Assembly (NCBI RefSeq): GCF_001667505.1
Contig: NZ_LZHZ01000027.1
Coordinates: 158,675 to 222,674, forward strand
DNA from: Mycobacterium sp. ACS1612
GTDB lineage: Bacteria > Actinomycetota > Actinomycetes > Mycobacteriales > Mycobacteriaceae
DNA length: 64,000 nt
Direction: 5' to 3'
How positions within the stretch are numbered: the stretch's first letter is position 1; each line of letters opens with the position of its first letter. Made by a program: the position numbers and the translations under genes. Positions 25,236-35,340 of this stretch are shown here, one piece after another. The notes under the pieces are model-generated. The model saw only the letters and a program-made list of their open reading frames with translations. It had not been told where the DNA came from and searched no databases.

Positions 25236-27065
25236 ATGTCCGCAGCAACACTGAGCTTGGTGATAGTCGGGGCTGCCGTAGCGTTGTTCGTCTGGAACCG
25301 AATTCCGGTGGAGGCGGTCGCGGTTGGTACCGCGCTGATGCTGTACTTCACCGGTCTCGTCGATGCGGGAACGCTGTTCAAGGGATTCGGCGACGCGGTG
25401 ATCGTGTTCATCGCCTCACTTTTCGTGGTGAGCGAGGGCTTGGAGGCATCGGGTGTCACCGCCTGGGTGAGTGCGACACTAGCCCGAATCGCCGGACGGG
25501 CTTACGTCCGGGTGTTGGTCACGGTATTGGCAATCGGCGCAGTGATCAGCGCGGTGATCACGGTCAACGGCGCCGCTGCAGCGCTGGTTCCGGTGACGGT
25601 GGCGGTGGCCCGACGCGCACGAATCCTGCCGTCGCGGGTCCTGATTCCACTGGCATTCGGGTGCAGCGCGGGCGCGCTACTCACTCTCGGCGGCAGTCCG
25701 GTGAATGTCATCGTCGACGAGGCCTCGCGCGAGAATGGCGGTACCGGATTCGGCTATTTCGAGTTCGCGCTCGTCGGGCTGCCACTGGTCGTGGTGACCA
25801 TCGCGGTGGCTGCGCTGTTCGGGCGCCGACTTCTACCGGAGCGGGTGTCGACGAAACTTCCGACCGACTTCAGTGACTACCTGCCTCGCATCGTTCAACA
25901 TTGGGGTCTGGACCGCCGATTGTTTCGATTGACCGTTGGCGAGCAGTCAACCGCGATCAGTGTGCCGGTGCGCGACCTGATTGCCGGACATGACGGCGAT
26001 TCGGGTGCACAAAGATCGTCAGGGCGCGAATTGGCTTTGGTGGCAACGCAAACACGCGGGGACCGGGTCACCGACGATCAGCATCGGCTAGAGCCAGGCG
26101 ACAGGATCATTGTCGAGGGCGACGCGACCGTCATCGCCGAATTCGCCGATCGCACGGGTTGCTGGGTCGACGGTGTGACCACCGGGTCGCACGACGACCT
26201 CGTGAGCCGTGATGCCGGATTGGCTGAGTTGATGATCCCGCCGAGGTCGGATTGGTTGAGCAAGAAGGTGTTTCCCGGACTCTCGTGGGACGGTCTCACC
26301 GTTCTGTCGGTGCACCGAATGAACGCCGACGTCGGCGCACGTGTCGTCGAGTTTTCGCAGGGCGACACCATCCTCGTCCACGGCCCATGGTCTGCGATCG
26401 ACCGATTGGCCGCCTCCGGCATGCTCATCGTCGACTCGGCTGAAGACGTGCGGCGCCAGACGGTTGCGCTGGACCATTCGGCGCTGCGCGCGCTGGCTGT
26501 GCTTGCGGTACTGATCGGATTGCTTGCGGCGGGGATCGTGCCGCCGGCGGTGGCAGGCTTGTCGGCCGCCCTGGCGATGGTCCTGCTGCGCGTGGTGCGG
26601 ACAGAACAAGCGTATCGCGCGATCCCGTGGCAGACGATCATCCTCATCGGCGCGCTGATCCCGTTGTCCACCGCGATCCAAACCAGCGGTGCAGCCGACG
26701 AGATTGCCGGTCCGATCGTTGATCTCGTACGGGACCGCGGCCCGTATCTGCTACTCATCGTGCTGTTCGTGCTCACCGCACTACTCGGACAATTCATCTC
26801 GAATGTCGCCACGGTGCTGGTGGTTATCCCGATCGCCATGGCGGCCGCAACGGAAAGTGATATCTCGGTGCAGGCGGTGCTGATGCTGGTGGCGGTGGCG
26901 GGGGCGGCATCGTTGCTCACTCCGATTGCCACACCCGCCAATATGATCGTCTTGAATCCCGGTGGCTACCGCTTCGGAGACTACTGGCGGCTGGGTGCCG
27001 TCACGATGGTGGCATGGTTTGCTGTCGCGATGGTGGTGATCCCGATTTGCTGGCCGTTGCGCTAG
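25236..27065 (+). CDS. SLC13/DASS-type permease with TrkA-C domains
   Basis: 609 residues, ATG start. Hydrophobic segments from residue 5 to about 200 and from about 415 to 609 bracket a soluble middle region. The family motifs are present: FIASLFVVSEGLEASGV, VNGAAAALVPV, LTLGGSPVNVIV near the first half, and QFISNVATVLVVIPIA plus LTPIATPANMIVLNPGGYRFGDY in the second. The middle (about 220-400) holds two TrkA-C (RCK-C) repeats, seen in LEPGDRIIVEGDATVI and FSQGDTILVHGPWSAI. Such proteins carry sulfate, di/tricarboxylates or phosphate with Na+ or H+. Substrate not assigned. Confidence 0.88.
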   Translation: MSAATLSLVIVGAAVALFVWNRIPVEAVAVGTALMLYFTGLVDAGTLFKGFGDAVIVFIASLFVVSEGLEASGVTAWVSATLARIAGRAYVRVLVTVLAIGAVISAVITVNGAAAALVPVTVAVARRARILPSRVLIPLAFGCSAGALLTLGGSPVNVIVDEASRENGGTGFGYFEFALVGLPLVVVTIAVAALFGRRLLPERVSTKLPTDFSDYLPRIVQHWGLDRRLFRLTVGEQSTAISVPVRDLIAGHDGDSGAQRSSGRELALVATQTRGDRVTDDQHRLEPGDRIIVEGDATVIAEFADRTGCWVDGVTTGSHDDLVSRDAGLAELMIPPRSDWLSKKVFPGLSWDGLTVLSVHRMNADVGARVVEFSQGDTILVHGPWSAIDRLAASGMLIVDSAEDVRRQTVALDHSALRALAVLAVLIGLLAAGIVPPAVAGLSAALAMVLLRVVRTEQAYRAIPWQTIILIGALIPLSTAIQTSGAADEIAGPIVDLVRDRGPYLLLIVLFVLTALLGQFISNVATVLVVIPIAMAAATESDISVQAVLMLVAVAGAASLLTPIATPANMIVLNPGGYRFGDYWRLGAVTMVAWFAVAMVVIPICWPLR

Positions 27066-27275
27066 TAACACGGGCGGCCCAGGAAAAAAGAATCGAGCAC
27101 TGACGGAACTGGTTGCCGCCGGCCATGTTTCACACGGTTGCTCGAAGCTCGATCGGGTATCGCGGACGCTTGGCGCACAGTCTGCCCGCTGACGCTACCG
27201 CCGACAACGACAACTTTCTTTGACATTTTCCCTGCAACCCATGCCGCGAGACGCCGCATCGTCGACTATGAAGCA

Positions 27276-28238
27276 ATGCCTGTGTCATCGACGGAATTAT
27301 CGAACAAGGTCAGCATCGTCGGTATGGGCAGCGTCGGCACCGCCATCGCCTATGCCTGCCTGATCCGGGGATCCGCGGGATCCCTCGCCCTCTACGACAT
27401 CAACGCCAAGAAGCTGCGCGCCGAGTTGCTCGATCTCAACCACGGCAGCCAATTTGTGCCGCACTGCCCGGTCAGCGGTTCCGACGACGTCGGCATCACG
27501 GCCGGCTCGGCGGTCGTCATCGTCACGGCGGGCGCGAAACAGGACGAGGGTCAAAGCCGTTTGGATCTGGCGACAAGCAATGTGGCGATGGCGCAATCGT
27601 TGACGTCGCAGCTGCTCGAACAGTCGCCCGACGCGATCATCGTCTTCGTCACCAACCCGGTAGACGTCGTGACATACGCCGCCGCGGGTTCGGTGGACGC
27701 TGACCACGGAAGGATCTTGGGATCCGGGACTGTGTTGGATTCCAGCAGGTTTCGCTATCTCATCGCTGAGCGCGCCGATCTGGCCGTCGCCAACGTGCAC
27801 GGCTTCATCGTCGGCGAGCACGGCGACTCGCAGATCTCGCTGTGGTCGAGTGTGTCGATCGGCGGGGTGCCTGCCGAGCAGTTCCGCATCGGTGGCGCTC
27901 AGGTTTTCGACGAAACCACCCGCAACGAAATTTCGGCGAATGTCGTCAGCGCCGCATACGAGATCATCGCAGGCAAGGGCGCGACCAACCTGGCCATCGG
28001 GTTGTCGACTGCACGGATCGTTGAAGCGATTCTGCGGGACCAGCACCGGGTTATGCCGGTGTCAACGGTGCAGCGCGGTGCTTACGAGATCAGCGATGTG
28101 TGCCTCTCCCTGCCGACTGTGGTCACGGCCGCGGGCGCCGGTCAGGTACTCGAGGTGCCGCTGTCTGCTTCTGAACTGCTGGGGCTGCAGGCGTCCGCGG
28201 CGACCCTGAAGCAGGCACAGGAATCGCTGGGCCTCTAG
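27276..28238 (+). CDS. ldh: L-lactate dehydrogenase (NAD+)
   Basis: 320 residues from the ATG at 27276. The Rossmann motif is SIVGMGSVGTAIAYAC, followed by the NAD-binding acidic residue in LYDIN, VTAGAKQDEGQSRLDL (glutamine in the position that distinguishes lactate from malate dehydrogenases, then the substrate arginine), VTNPVDVVTY, and the catalytic histidine in GEHGDSQ. It interconverts pyruvate and L-lactate. Not every mycobacterium has this enzyme, many relying on quinone-linked LldD. It ends 4 bp before the acyltransferase ATG, so the two may be co-transcribed. A malate dehydrogenase role is less likely. Confidence 0.88.
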   Translation: MPVSSTELSNKVSIVGMGSVGTAIAYACLIRGSAGSLALYDINAKKLRAELLDLNHGSQFVPHCPVSGSDDVGITAGSAVVIVTAGAKQDEGQSRLDLATSNVAMAQSLTSQLLEQSPDAIIVFVTNPVDVVTYAAAGSVDADHGRILGSGTVLDSSRFRYLIAERADLAVANVHGFIVGEHGDSQISLWSSVSIGGVPAEQFRIGGAQVFDETTRNEISANVVSAAYEIIAGKGATNLAIGLSTARIVEAILRDQHRVMPVSTVQRGAYEISDVCLSLPTVVTAAGAGQVLEVPLSASELLGLQASAATLKQAQESLGL

Positions 28239-28242
28239 CTCC

Positions 28243-29382
28243 ATGCCCGACCTCGACGCGCTGGTCGACGCCACACCGGCGACGCGTGATCGCGTCGTCG
28301 ACTTCCTGCGGGCGGCGAGCATCTGTGTCGTTGTCGTCTGGCATTGGTCGTTGTCGATCACCCACTGGGACGGCGACTACTCGCTCGTCATGCCCAACCC
28401 GATCGGCTACGTGCCCGGCAAGTGGGCGTTGACGTGGGTGCTGCAGGTGATGCCCGTGTTCTTCTTCGTCGGCGGTTACGCCAACCTCGCGGGCTGGGAG
28501 GCGGTCAGGCGCGACGGGGCGGGCGCCGCCAGGTTCCTCGGGGCGCGGATGCGGCGGCTGCTGACACCGCTTCTGCCGTTCCTCGCGATCTGGTTGGCCT
28601 TCGACCTCATCCTGCAGGCCACCGGTCGGCGCAGCGTGCTCGAGTGGGGCATCGTGGTGTTCGTACCGCTGTGGTTCATCGGCGTTTACGCCGGGGTGGT
28701 TGCCGCGGTTCCGGTCACCGCCCGTCTTCATCGGGCCTGGGGCTGGGGGGTTTTGGCGGTCCTGGCCGCCGCCATCCTCAGCGCTGACGCGCTGCGGCTC
28801 GGGCTGGGGTGGGGCGAGCCGGTGCTAGGGCTGGCCGGTTCGGCGTGCGTGTGGTTGTTCTGCCACCAACTCGGCTACTTCTGGCGGGACGGCACGCTTC
28901 CCGCGGGCGGCCGGACGATGGCCGCAATCGTCGCGGCGGCCGGGTTCATGGGACTGGTCCTGCTGACCACCTTCGGTCCCTACTCGCGCTCGATGGTCGC
29001 CGTGCAGGGCGAGGACACCAGCAACATGTTCCCGACCACCGCGCCCATCGCGGCGCTCGCCACCTTCCAACTCGGCCTGGTGATGCTCGCCCGGCCGCGG
29101 CTCAACGCCTGGCTGCAGAGGCGCGGTCCGTGGCGGGCGGTGGTGGCCGCAAACGGCGTGACGTTGCCCGTGTTCACTTGGCACATGACGGCGCTCGTGG
29201 CGTTCCTATGGCTTTACGAGCAGGCCGGTTTCACCTTGTCCAGCGAGCCAACCGCGGCCTGGTGGCTCACCCGCCCTGTGTGGATAATCGGTCCCGGCGT
29301 GCTACTCGCCGGCATCCTGGCGGCGCTGGCCGGCAGTCGCCTCATCGTTCGCCGAGGGCTGCACCGGTTACGTGGGGAGTGA
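28243..29382 (+). CDS. Integral membrane acyltransferase (acyltransferase-3 family)
   Basis: 379 residues, ATG start four bases after ldh. RDRVVDFLRAASICVVVVWHW opens the domain with the family histidine, then MPVFFFVGGYANLAGWE and about ten membrane segments. The plan and several motifs (ATRDRxVD, QVMPxFFxxGG, TLPVFTWHMTAL) match the gene at 16204-17508, so they are paralogues. It probably acylates a sugar, lipid or wall polymer at the membrane. Its 3' end overlaps a short opposite-strand frame that may be a gene remnant. Confidence 0.85.
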   Translation: MPDLDALVDATPATRDRVVDFLRAASICVVVVWHWSLSITHWDGDYSLVMPNPIGYVPGKWALTWVLQVMPVFFFVGGYANLAGWEAVRRDGAGAARFLGARMRRLLTPLLPFLAIWLAFDLILQATGRRSVLEWGIVVFVPLWFIGVYAGVVAAVPVTARLHRAWGWGVLAVLAAAILSADALRLGLGWGEPVLGLAGSACVWLFCHQLGYFWRDGTLPAGGRTMAAIVAAAGFMGLVLLTTFGPYSRSMVAVQGEDTSNMFPTTAPIAALATFQLGLVMLARPRLNAWLQRRGPWRAVVAANGVTLPVFTWHMTALVAFLWLYEQAGFTLSSEPTAAWWLTRPVWIIGPGVLLAGILAALAGSRLIVRRGLHRLRGE

Positions 29383-29580
29383 GGGCAACCAGAACCGCAC
29401 CGCCGGCGAAAAGCAGCGTGCCAAGTAGCGGGAAACGCCCGTCGGGGGCGAAACCGTTGACCGTGAACAGCAAGGTGCCTGCCGCTGCGACCAATGCCGC
29501 AAGGACTTCGGCGACGGAACGAGAATGCGCCAGCGCGCCAGCCCACGCATCTCCGGCTGCCCAGAGGCGAATTTCCGACG
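29342..29580 (-). pseudogene. Possible remnant of a small membrane protein
   Basis: A minus-strand frame directly after the phosphofructokinase stop reads with coding-like codon use (LWAAGDAWAGALAHSRSV, LVAAAGTLLFTVNGFAPDG, LLGTLLFAGGAVLVAL) and two hydrophobic segments, but it has no ATG or GTG start and its end overlaps the acyltransferase gene. It may be the tail of a deleted gene. Family unknown. Confidence 0.3.
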
Positions 29581-29584
29581 GACT

Positions 29585-31775
29585 TCAGCTACGCATGACG
29601 AGCGCGAGGTCCCGTTGGTCCATCCATTGCTGGGCAATGGGCCGCTGGACTTCGTGTTCGAGGAGGGTTGGGTAAGACGTGAGATCGGTGAATTGGGGTT
29701 GGCCGGATCGCAATCCGATCATCGCGCCGGCTCGGCCGCCGGAATCGAATTGCTCCGAGAAGAACTCGATGCAGTGGGCGGTCAAGCTTGTGGCATGTAT
29801 CCGATCGAATGGTGACGGGTCACCGCCCTCCTGTATGTGACCGAGGATTGCCTGCCGGGCGTCGAACAACTCGCCGCCCTCTTTCTCAAACAGCGACGTG
29901 AGAAATTCTGTGGTGTAGACGCGGTCGGCACCTTCGCTGCGAACGATCAGGCCCAGCCTTTTCCCGACACGAAAACCCTCTGTCAGGGCCTGGACGTCTT
30001 CGCCGAGGTCGTCGAGCGTGATGCCTTCCTCTGGCAGATAAATTCGATCGGCCGCGGTGGCAAGCCCGCTGAGCAGTGCAAGGTAACCACAGTCATGGCC
30101 CATCACTTCGACGACGAAAACGCGGCGTGTGGAGACTGCGGATTGCCTGATCTTGTCGACATCGGCGACGATGCTGTTGAGTGCGGTGTCACTGCCGATG
30201 CTCAATTCGGTTGCGGGTACGTCGTTGTTGATCGTCATCGGCATGCAGACGATCGGGATGTCGAGGGCCGAGTATTGCTGCCTATACCGATGCACCTCGT
30301 GGGCGGCCCGGTAGCCCGCCCATCCCCCGGCCATCAGCAGCCCGTCGATCCGGTGGGCGGTGATCTGTTCGGCAATCTGGGCGATCGCGGCGGCGTCGGG
30401 CGCGTAGCGGTTGGTGCCGAGCTCGGCGCCCCCGTGAGATGCCCAGCTGCTCACATCCATCCACCCCAGCTCCCGGATGTCGCCGTCGCGAAGGCCGCGG
30501 AATCCGTTGTTGATCCCGACCACGGTGTAGCCCCGGTCCAGGCCGAGCCGCACGGCGGCGCGCACGGCGGCGTTCATTCCCGGCGCCGGTCCGCCGCCGT
30601 GCACGATCGCGACCCGATATTGTCGCCGCCCAGCAGGGTTGGGCCGCGGCGCGGCCTGTTGCATGGTCTGCAGAATTCGGTACGACTCACGGAAGGTGCC
30701 GCCCCGCAAGCGCATTGCTTCGTCGTAGTCCTGCGCTTCGATACGTTCGGCAACAGCCTGCGTCTGCGCCACACATTCCATCAGTGGTGAGGCGATCACG
30801 CGGTTCGCCCGCAATCCGATCAGTTGCGAAGGCGCGTCAGGGTCGTCGGTGAGTAGCCGTTCGACGGCGACCCGGCCAAGCATCGTGGCGAGGTTTCGGT
30901 CGAAAGCGCTTGGCGCGCCGCCACGTTGCACATGACCTAGGACGGTGATCCTGGTGTCCTCGCCGAGTTGCTCTTCCAGCAGTCGTCTGACGTGTTCGGC
31001 GGTGATCGGCTTGCCGTGGCGGGGGTGGGCGCCGACCGATTTCCCGGTCCGCTTTGATGTCCCTACACAGCTGCTGCTGCCAGTCCTCGGCCGGTGGCTG
31101 TTCCGGGATCAGCACCCAGCTAGCCGCGGTGGCCAGCGAGGACATCAGAGCCAGATAGCCGCACCGTCGCCCCATCACTTCCACGACGAACGTGCGCTGA
31201 TGGCTGGCCGCGGTGCTGTCGAGGGCGTCTAGCGCTTCGACGATTCGGTGCAGTGCTGTATCGGCGCCGATGGTCATGTCGGTGCCCGACATATCGTTGT
31301 CGATCGACCCGACCAGACCAACGAGACGCAGAACCGGGTGCTTGTGCGCGACGTCCGACGAAATGTTCCCGATGTCCACCAGTTCGGCGAGCAACCCGGC
31401 CCATTCCTGACGAAACAGGTTGGCACCAGTCAGACTGCCGTCACCACCGATCACCACGAGCGCATCCATGCCCCGCTCGACCATGTTGTGGGCGGCCGCT
31501 CGGCGGCCCTCGCGGGTTCTGAACTCCTTCGACCGGGCGGTCCCAATAGCGGTACCACCCTGATGCAGAATCCCGTCGACATCACGTGGTTCCAGCCGCT
31601 GGATCAGATCACCGCCAGAGACGAGACCATGGAATCCGTCCCGGACCGCATACACTTCTACGCCGTGACGGGCCGCGGTGCGCGCGACTGCACGCACGGC
31701 CGCATTCATGCCCGGGGCGTCGCCTCCGCTGGTCAGAACACCAACATTCGATGTTGCGAAGCGGGCTTCAGACAT
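29585..31775 (-). pseudogene. Eukaryote-type double-domain 6-phosphofructokinase, disrupted by deletion/frameshift
   Basis: Two tandem PFK domains lie in two frames. The N-half (31775 to about 31040; frame stops at 30837) starts at an ATG with GGAGG upstream and has the active-site motifs: LTSGGDAPGMNAAVR, VVIGGDGSLTGANLF and GSIDNDMSGTDMTIGAD with the catalytic aspartate. The C-half (about 31020 to 29585; open from a GTG at 30931) repeats the fold with altered motifs, GGWAGY for GGDGS and TINNDVP for IDND, as in the regulatory half of eukaryotic PFKs. At about 31030-31045 the frame shifts, and some 10-12 residues (the strand normally reading like VVVAEGA) are missing between KADREIG and HGKPITAEHV. 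Intact length would be about 740. Most likely inactive, or a split N-domain survives. Confidence 0.75.
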
Positions 31776-32129
31776 ATCGGTGGCCTCCGTGCCGTTCGCG
31801 AATGAACAACCCTCGATACCGCAGGACTATTGGCGTCCGAATAACTTTCGCATGGCTGCCGACATCAGCGCCGAGGGTTTTTCGTCAGATCGAGAACGGA
31901 CTTTGACCGGGGCCTGCGACGTATGCTCAGGATTTATCCGGATGCGCACTCGAACCCCTGCGCATCAGAGAGGATGACACCGATGGAAGCAATTGTCGTC
32001 ACGGATATGTGCAGTCGGCATACGGCGCACACTCATGACGCAATTGTGCGGACTCATCACGAACGTTCGAGGCGGCGGACACGATCGTGGACATTGTGAA
32101 GCGACTCAACGCGTTCTGAGCTTGCGAAG
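31776..32129. other. 354-bp gap with a possible 38-codon ORF
   Basis: Between the divergent PFK and GH15 genes. An ATG at 31983, with AGAGG nine bases upstream, opens a 38-codon frame ending at 32099, 30 bp before the GH15 start. Its product (MEAIVVTDMCSRHTAHTHD, then basic) matches nothing I know and could be a leader peptide or chance. The promoters of both flanking genes must lie here. Confidence 0.3.
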
Positions 32130-33956
32130 ATGCTTGACGTTGATCCCCGCTTCCGGCCAATCCGGCGCCACTCCGGGTATCTCCCACTCGAGGATCTGGG
32201 CCTCATCGGCGACGGCGCGACGGCGGCGCTGGTGGGGTTGGACGGCAGTATCCCGTGGATGTGTGTGCCGGACTTCGACTCCGACCCGCTGTTCTGCGGG
32301 CTTCTGGATCACCAAAGGGGCGGCGACTTCACGCTGACCCTGGAGGGTCTGCAGGAAGCGCGGCAGCACTACGAACCCGATACAGGTGTTCTCGTCACAG
32401 AACTGCGCGGCGGCACAGGCGTCGTGCGGCTCACCGATGCGCTGGCGTTGCGTTCCGGTGCGGATCTCAACGATGACGCGGCCTCGGCGCGAGCGGAACT
32501 CGTTCGCTCGGCGGTGGTGCTGGCCGGCAGTGTCAAGGTTCGGATGAGCCTGCAGCCGCGGGGTGGCGCACGGACGCGGGCCGCGTTCAACGGTCTGGTG
32601 GTCGAGGCGGCCCGACATCCGGGACTTCGGCTGCACCTTCGATCCAACCGTCCGGTCACTGGTCTGCAGGCGACGTATGACCTCGAGCAAGGCGACCGCC
32701 TCCAGTTGGTGCTCTCGTGGGGCCGATTCCATCGCCATCACCCACTTGACGCCGACGCCAGACTTCGCGAGACGGCGGCCGCGTGGCGCCGGTGGATGAG
32801 GCAATTCGACTACGACGGTCCAGAGCCCGCGATGGTGCGCCGGGCCGCGATCACCCTGAAACTGTGCGACCACTGGGCCAACGGTTCTCTGGTGGCAGCG
32901 CCGACGTCATCGTTGCCAGCGCCGGTCGGTGGTGTGCGGAACTGGGATTACCGCTACACGTGGATCCGCGACGCGGCCTTCGCCGTGTTCGCTATGCGCC
33001 GGGTCGGCTTCATCCAGGAAGCCGACGCCTTCCTGGGCTGGGTCCTCGATGCCTTCGAACGCAGCCGTCAGCCGCGGATCATGTACACGCTCGAGGGTGG
33101 CCTGGTACCTGATGAGACGCATGACTCCGAACTCGACGGATTCCGCGGCTCCGCCCCGGTGCGGTGGGGCAACGGCGCCGCCGATCAACGTCAACACGAC
33201 ATCTACGGCGAGGTGTTGGACTGCGCGGATCAGTGGGTCAAGGCCGGCGGGCAACTCGAGCCCGCGTTGTGGTCCGCCCTGGGTGCCCTGGCTGATGCTG
33301 CTGACCAGGCGTGGAAACAACCCGACCAGGGAATCTGGGAGATTCGTAGTGAGGGCCGCATCTTCACGTACTCGGCCGCCATGTGCCAGGTCGCGCTGTC
33401 GCGGGCCGCCGCCATCGGCGAGCGACTCGGTGAACCCGCGCCCGCTGCGCGGTGGCGCTCGGCGGCCGACAAGCTGAGGAACACGATCCTGACCCGGGCT
33501 TGGAACGAAGATGCCAAGACCTTGTGTGAGCATCTCGACGGCGGCGACAGCGTGGATGCCAGCCTGTTGGCGCTTCCGCTACGTGAGGTGGTCGCCGCAG
33601 ACCATCCGCGGATGATCGCGACGACCTCCGCGATCGCCGAGCGACTGTCCGCCGGCGACGGACTGCTGTATCGCTACCGGCACGACGAATCGCCCGACGG
33701 ATTGGCGGGCGATGAAGGTGCCTTCTTGCTATGCAGTTTCTGGCTGGTCGACAACCTGATCGGCCAGGGTCGCCTGGACGAAGCGGAAGAGTTGTATGTC
33801 TCGCTGTGTGGTCGGGCCAGTCCGCTCGGGCTACTGTCCGAGCAGATCAACCCGACGACCGGCGAACTCATCGGCAATTTCCCGCAGGCCTTCAGCCACA
33901 TCGGCGTCGTCTCCAGCGGTGTCATGCTTTCGCGGGCCAAATCCGCACGAACGTGA
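32130..33956 (+). CDS. Glycoside hydrolase family 15 protein (trehalase/glucoamylase type)
   Basis: 608 residues, ATG start. An N-terminal beta-sandwich (YLPLEDLGLIGDGATAALVG, GSIPWMCVPDFDSDPLFCGLLD) precedes an (alpha/alpha)6 barrel with GVRNWDYRYTWIRDAAFAVFA, the catalytic glutamates expected in that barrel, GDEGAFLLCSFWLVDNL and LGLLSEQINPTTGELIGNFPQAFSHIG. Mycobacterial GH15 enzymes include a trehalase, so cytosolic trehalose or maltodextrin hydrolysis is the best guess. No signal peptide. It is divergent from the PFK relic, which once would have used the glucose produced. Confidence 0.88.
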   Translation: MLDVDPRFRPIRRHSGYLPLEDLGLIGDGATAALVGLDGSIPWMCVPDFDSDPLFCGLLDHQRGGDFTLTLEGLQEARQHYEPDTGVLVTELRGGTGVVRLTDALALRSGADLNDDAASARAELVRSAVVLAGSVKVRMSLQPRGGARTRAAFNGLVVEAARHPGLRLHLRSNRPVTGLQATYDLEQGDRLQLVLSWGRFHRHHPLDADARLRETAAAWRRWMRQFDYDGPEPAMVRRAAITLKLCDHWANGSLVAAPTSSLPAPVGGVRNWDYRYTWIRDAAFAVFAMRRVGFIQEADAFLGWVLDAFERSRQPRIMYTLEGGLVPDETHDSELDGFRGSAPVRWGNGAADQRQHDIYGEVLDCADQWVKAGGQLEPALWSALGALADAADQAWKQPDQGIWEIRSEGRIFTYSAAMCQVALSRAAAIGERLGEPAPAARWRSAADKLRNTILTRAWNEDAKTLCEHLDGGDSVDASLLALPLREVVAADHPRMIATTSAIAERLSAGDGLLYRYRHDESPDGLAGDEGAFLLCSFWLVDNLIGQGRLDEAEELYVSLCGRASPLGLLSEQINPTTGELIGNFPQAFSHIGVVSSGVMLSRAKSART

Positions 33957-34041
33957 GCGCAATCAGATCGAATTGCGCTGTCCCGCAGTGGAATTCATCG
34001 CTGCGATCATCGCGCTCCTGCGGGTCGCAGCATGGGTGACG

Positions 34042-34242
34042 CTAGTCGTCTGCGGTGAAGGTGACGTCGTACCACTTCATGGGTGGCCACGCTTCGGTGT
34101 CCCACTCCTCGGGTACGGTTGGGGACCACGATGTCACGACGATGTTCTTGGACTGTGGATAAGAAGCGCACAGATAGTCTTCAACTTGCCTGGCGACGTT
34201 CCCCATTGGGTCAGCCAACGCTTTGCGCGTGTGTGTAGCCAC
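34042..34242 (-). CDS. Small conserved hypothetical protein
   Basis: 66 residues from a GTG at 34242; the frame is open further upstream to 34335 but that part is basic and unlike protein. The product reads DPMGNVARQVEDYLCASYP, NIVVTSWSPTVPEEWDTE, MKWYDVTFTADD, with acidic, soluble composition and no signal peptide. The codon pattern and sequence look genuine, but I do not recognise a family. It is convergent with GH15. Confidence 0.55.
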   Translation of the reverse strand: MATHTRKALADPMGNVARQVEDYLCASYPQSKNIVVTSWSPTVPEEWDTEAWPPMKWYDVTFTADD

Positions 34243-34440
34243 ATCGTCATGATGCTCCGGGTCAGGTATGAACCCGCCCGATTTTTCGTGTCGTGAGCGT
34301 GGCGGTGCTGTCGCTCTCGAGTGCCTTCGGGGCATTGTGTTCGCGGGGGTTCGCCCGCGTACATGTTTTGAACCTGTTCTAATAGCCGAATCGATAGGTT
34401 CTGGCGCCTCCCGCGCCTTCCGCTGCCACGGTTACCGAAG

Positions 34441-35304
34441 GTGCCCGCGTTGGCGCCGGTCGGGCAAGTTCCCCGCGGAGCGGTCGTCGACCTTCCCGGG
34501 CGGGGAAGTACCCATGTGTTCGACTCGGGACCTTGTGACGGGCCGACCTACGTGCTCTTACACTCGCTCGCCTGCACTGGACTGATGACGTGGTATCCCG
34601 CACTGGGGATGGTCCGCGAGTTCGGCCGGGTGGTGGTCTTTGATCAGCGATGCCACGGCCAAGGCATCTCGCCGCCACGGATGCTGTTGGAAGACTGCGC
34701 CGACGATGTCGCCGCATTGGCCGACGTCCTGGACATTCCGAGCTTCGTACCGGTCGGCTACTCCATGGGGTCGTTGATCGCCCAATTGGTGTGGAAGCGC
34801 CATCGCGAGCGGATCGACGGACTCGTGCTGAGTGCTGCCGTGGCGGCAGTCAGCCGCGCCCCATACGAGCGCCTCGCCACTGGGGTGTTCGCAGCACTCA
34901 TCGAGACCCTTAGCCCCCCGCCGCGCCGCTGCGAGCCCGCCCGGCCGGTGATGAACGGATACTTGCCCGACCATCAATGGGTCCTCAATCAGCTTTGCGC
35001 CACTTCGCCGGGAGGCATTGCTCGCGCTATCGCTGAAGTTGTTCGGTTCGATTCGACGACGTGGGTCGGAGACATCGACGTACCGACAGCGGTGGTGGTG
35101 ACCATGCAGGACCGGGCCCTCGGAGTCCAGCGGCAGAAGTGGCTGGCCGATCGGATACCGGAAGCCGAGATGGTGGCGGTGAACGCCGGCCACGCCGGAT
35201 GCACCTTACAACCGGCCGCGTTCGTCCCGGCTCTGCGACGGGCCATCGAATCGGTACACCTACGGCTGCCGCCGTCGCACCGGCTGAAACGAGCGGCCGA
35301 GTAA
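34441..35304 (+). CDS. Alpha/beta hydrolase
   Basis: 287 residues, GTG start. The fold is canonical: YVLLHSLACTGLMTWYP (oxyanion loop), VVFDQRCHGQG, nucleophile serine in VGYSMGSLIA (about residue 105), then an acidic residue region VVVTMQDRALG and the histidine in VNAGHAGC near the C-terminus. No signal peptide, so cytosolic. Likely an esterase or lipase. It lies 36 bp before a wax ester synthase in the same direction, which hints at storage-lipid metabolism (inference). Confidence 0.88.
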   Translation: MPALAPVGQVPRGAVVDLPGRGSTHVFDSGPCDGPTYVLLHSLACTGLMTWYPALGMVREFGRVVVFDQRCHGQGISPPRMLLEDCADDVAALADVLDIPSFVPVGYSMGSLIAQLVWKRHRERIDGLVLSAAVAAVSRAPYERLATGVFAALIETLSPPPRRCEPARPVMNGYLPDHQWVLNQLCATSPGGIARAIAEVVRFDSTTWVGDIDVPTAVVVTMQDRALGVQRQKWLADRIPEAEMVAVNAGHAGCTLQPAAFVPALRRAIESVHLRLPPSHRLKRAAE

Positions 35305-35340
35305 TCAAGGCGCCCCGACTGTCACTGGGAGGAGTGGCCA

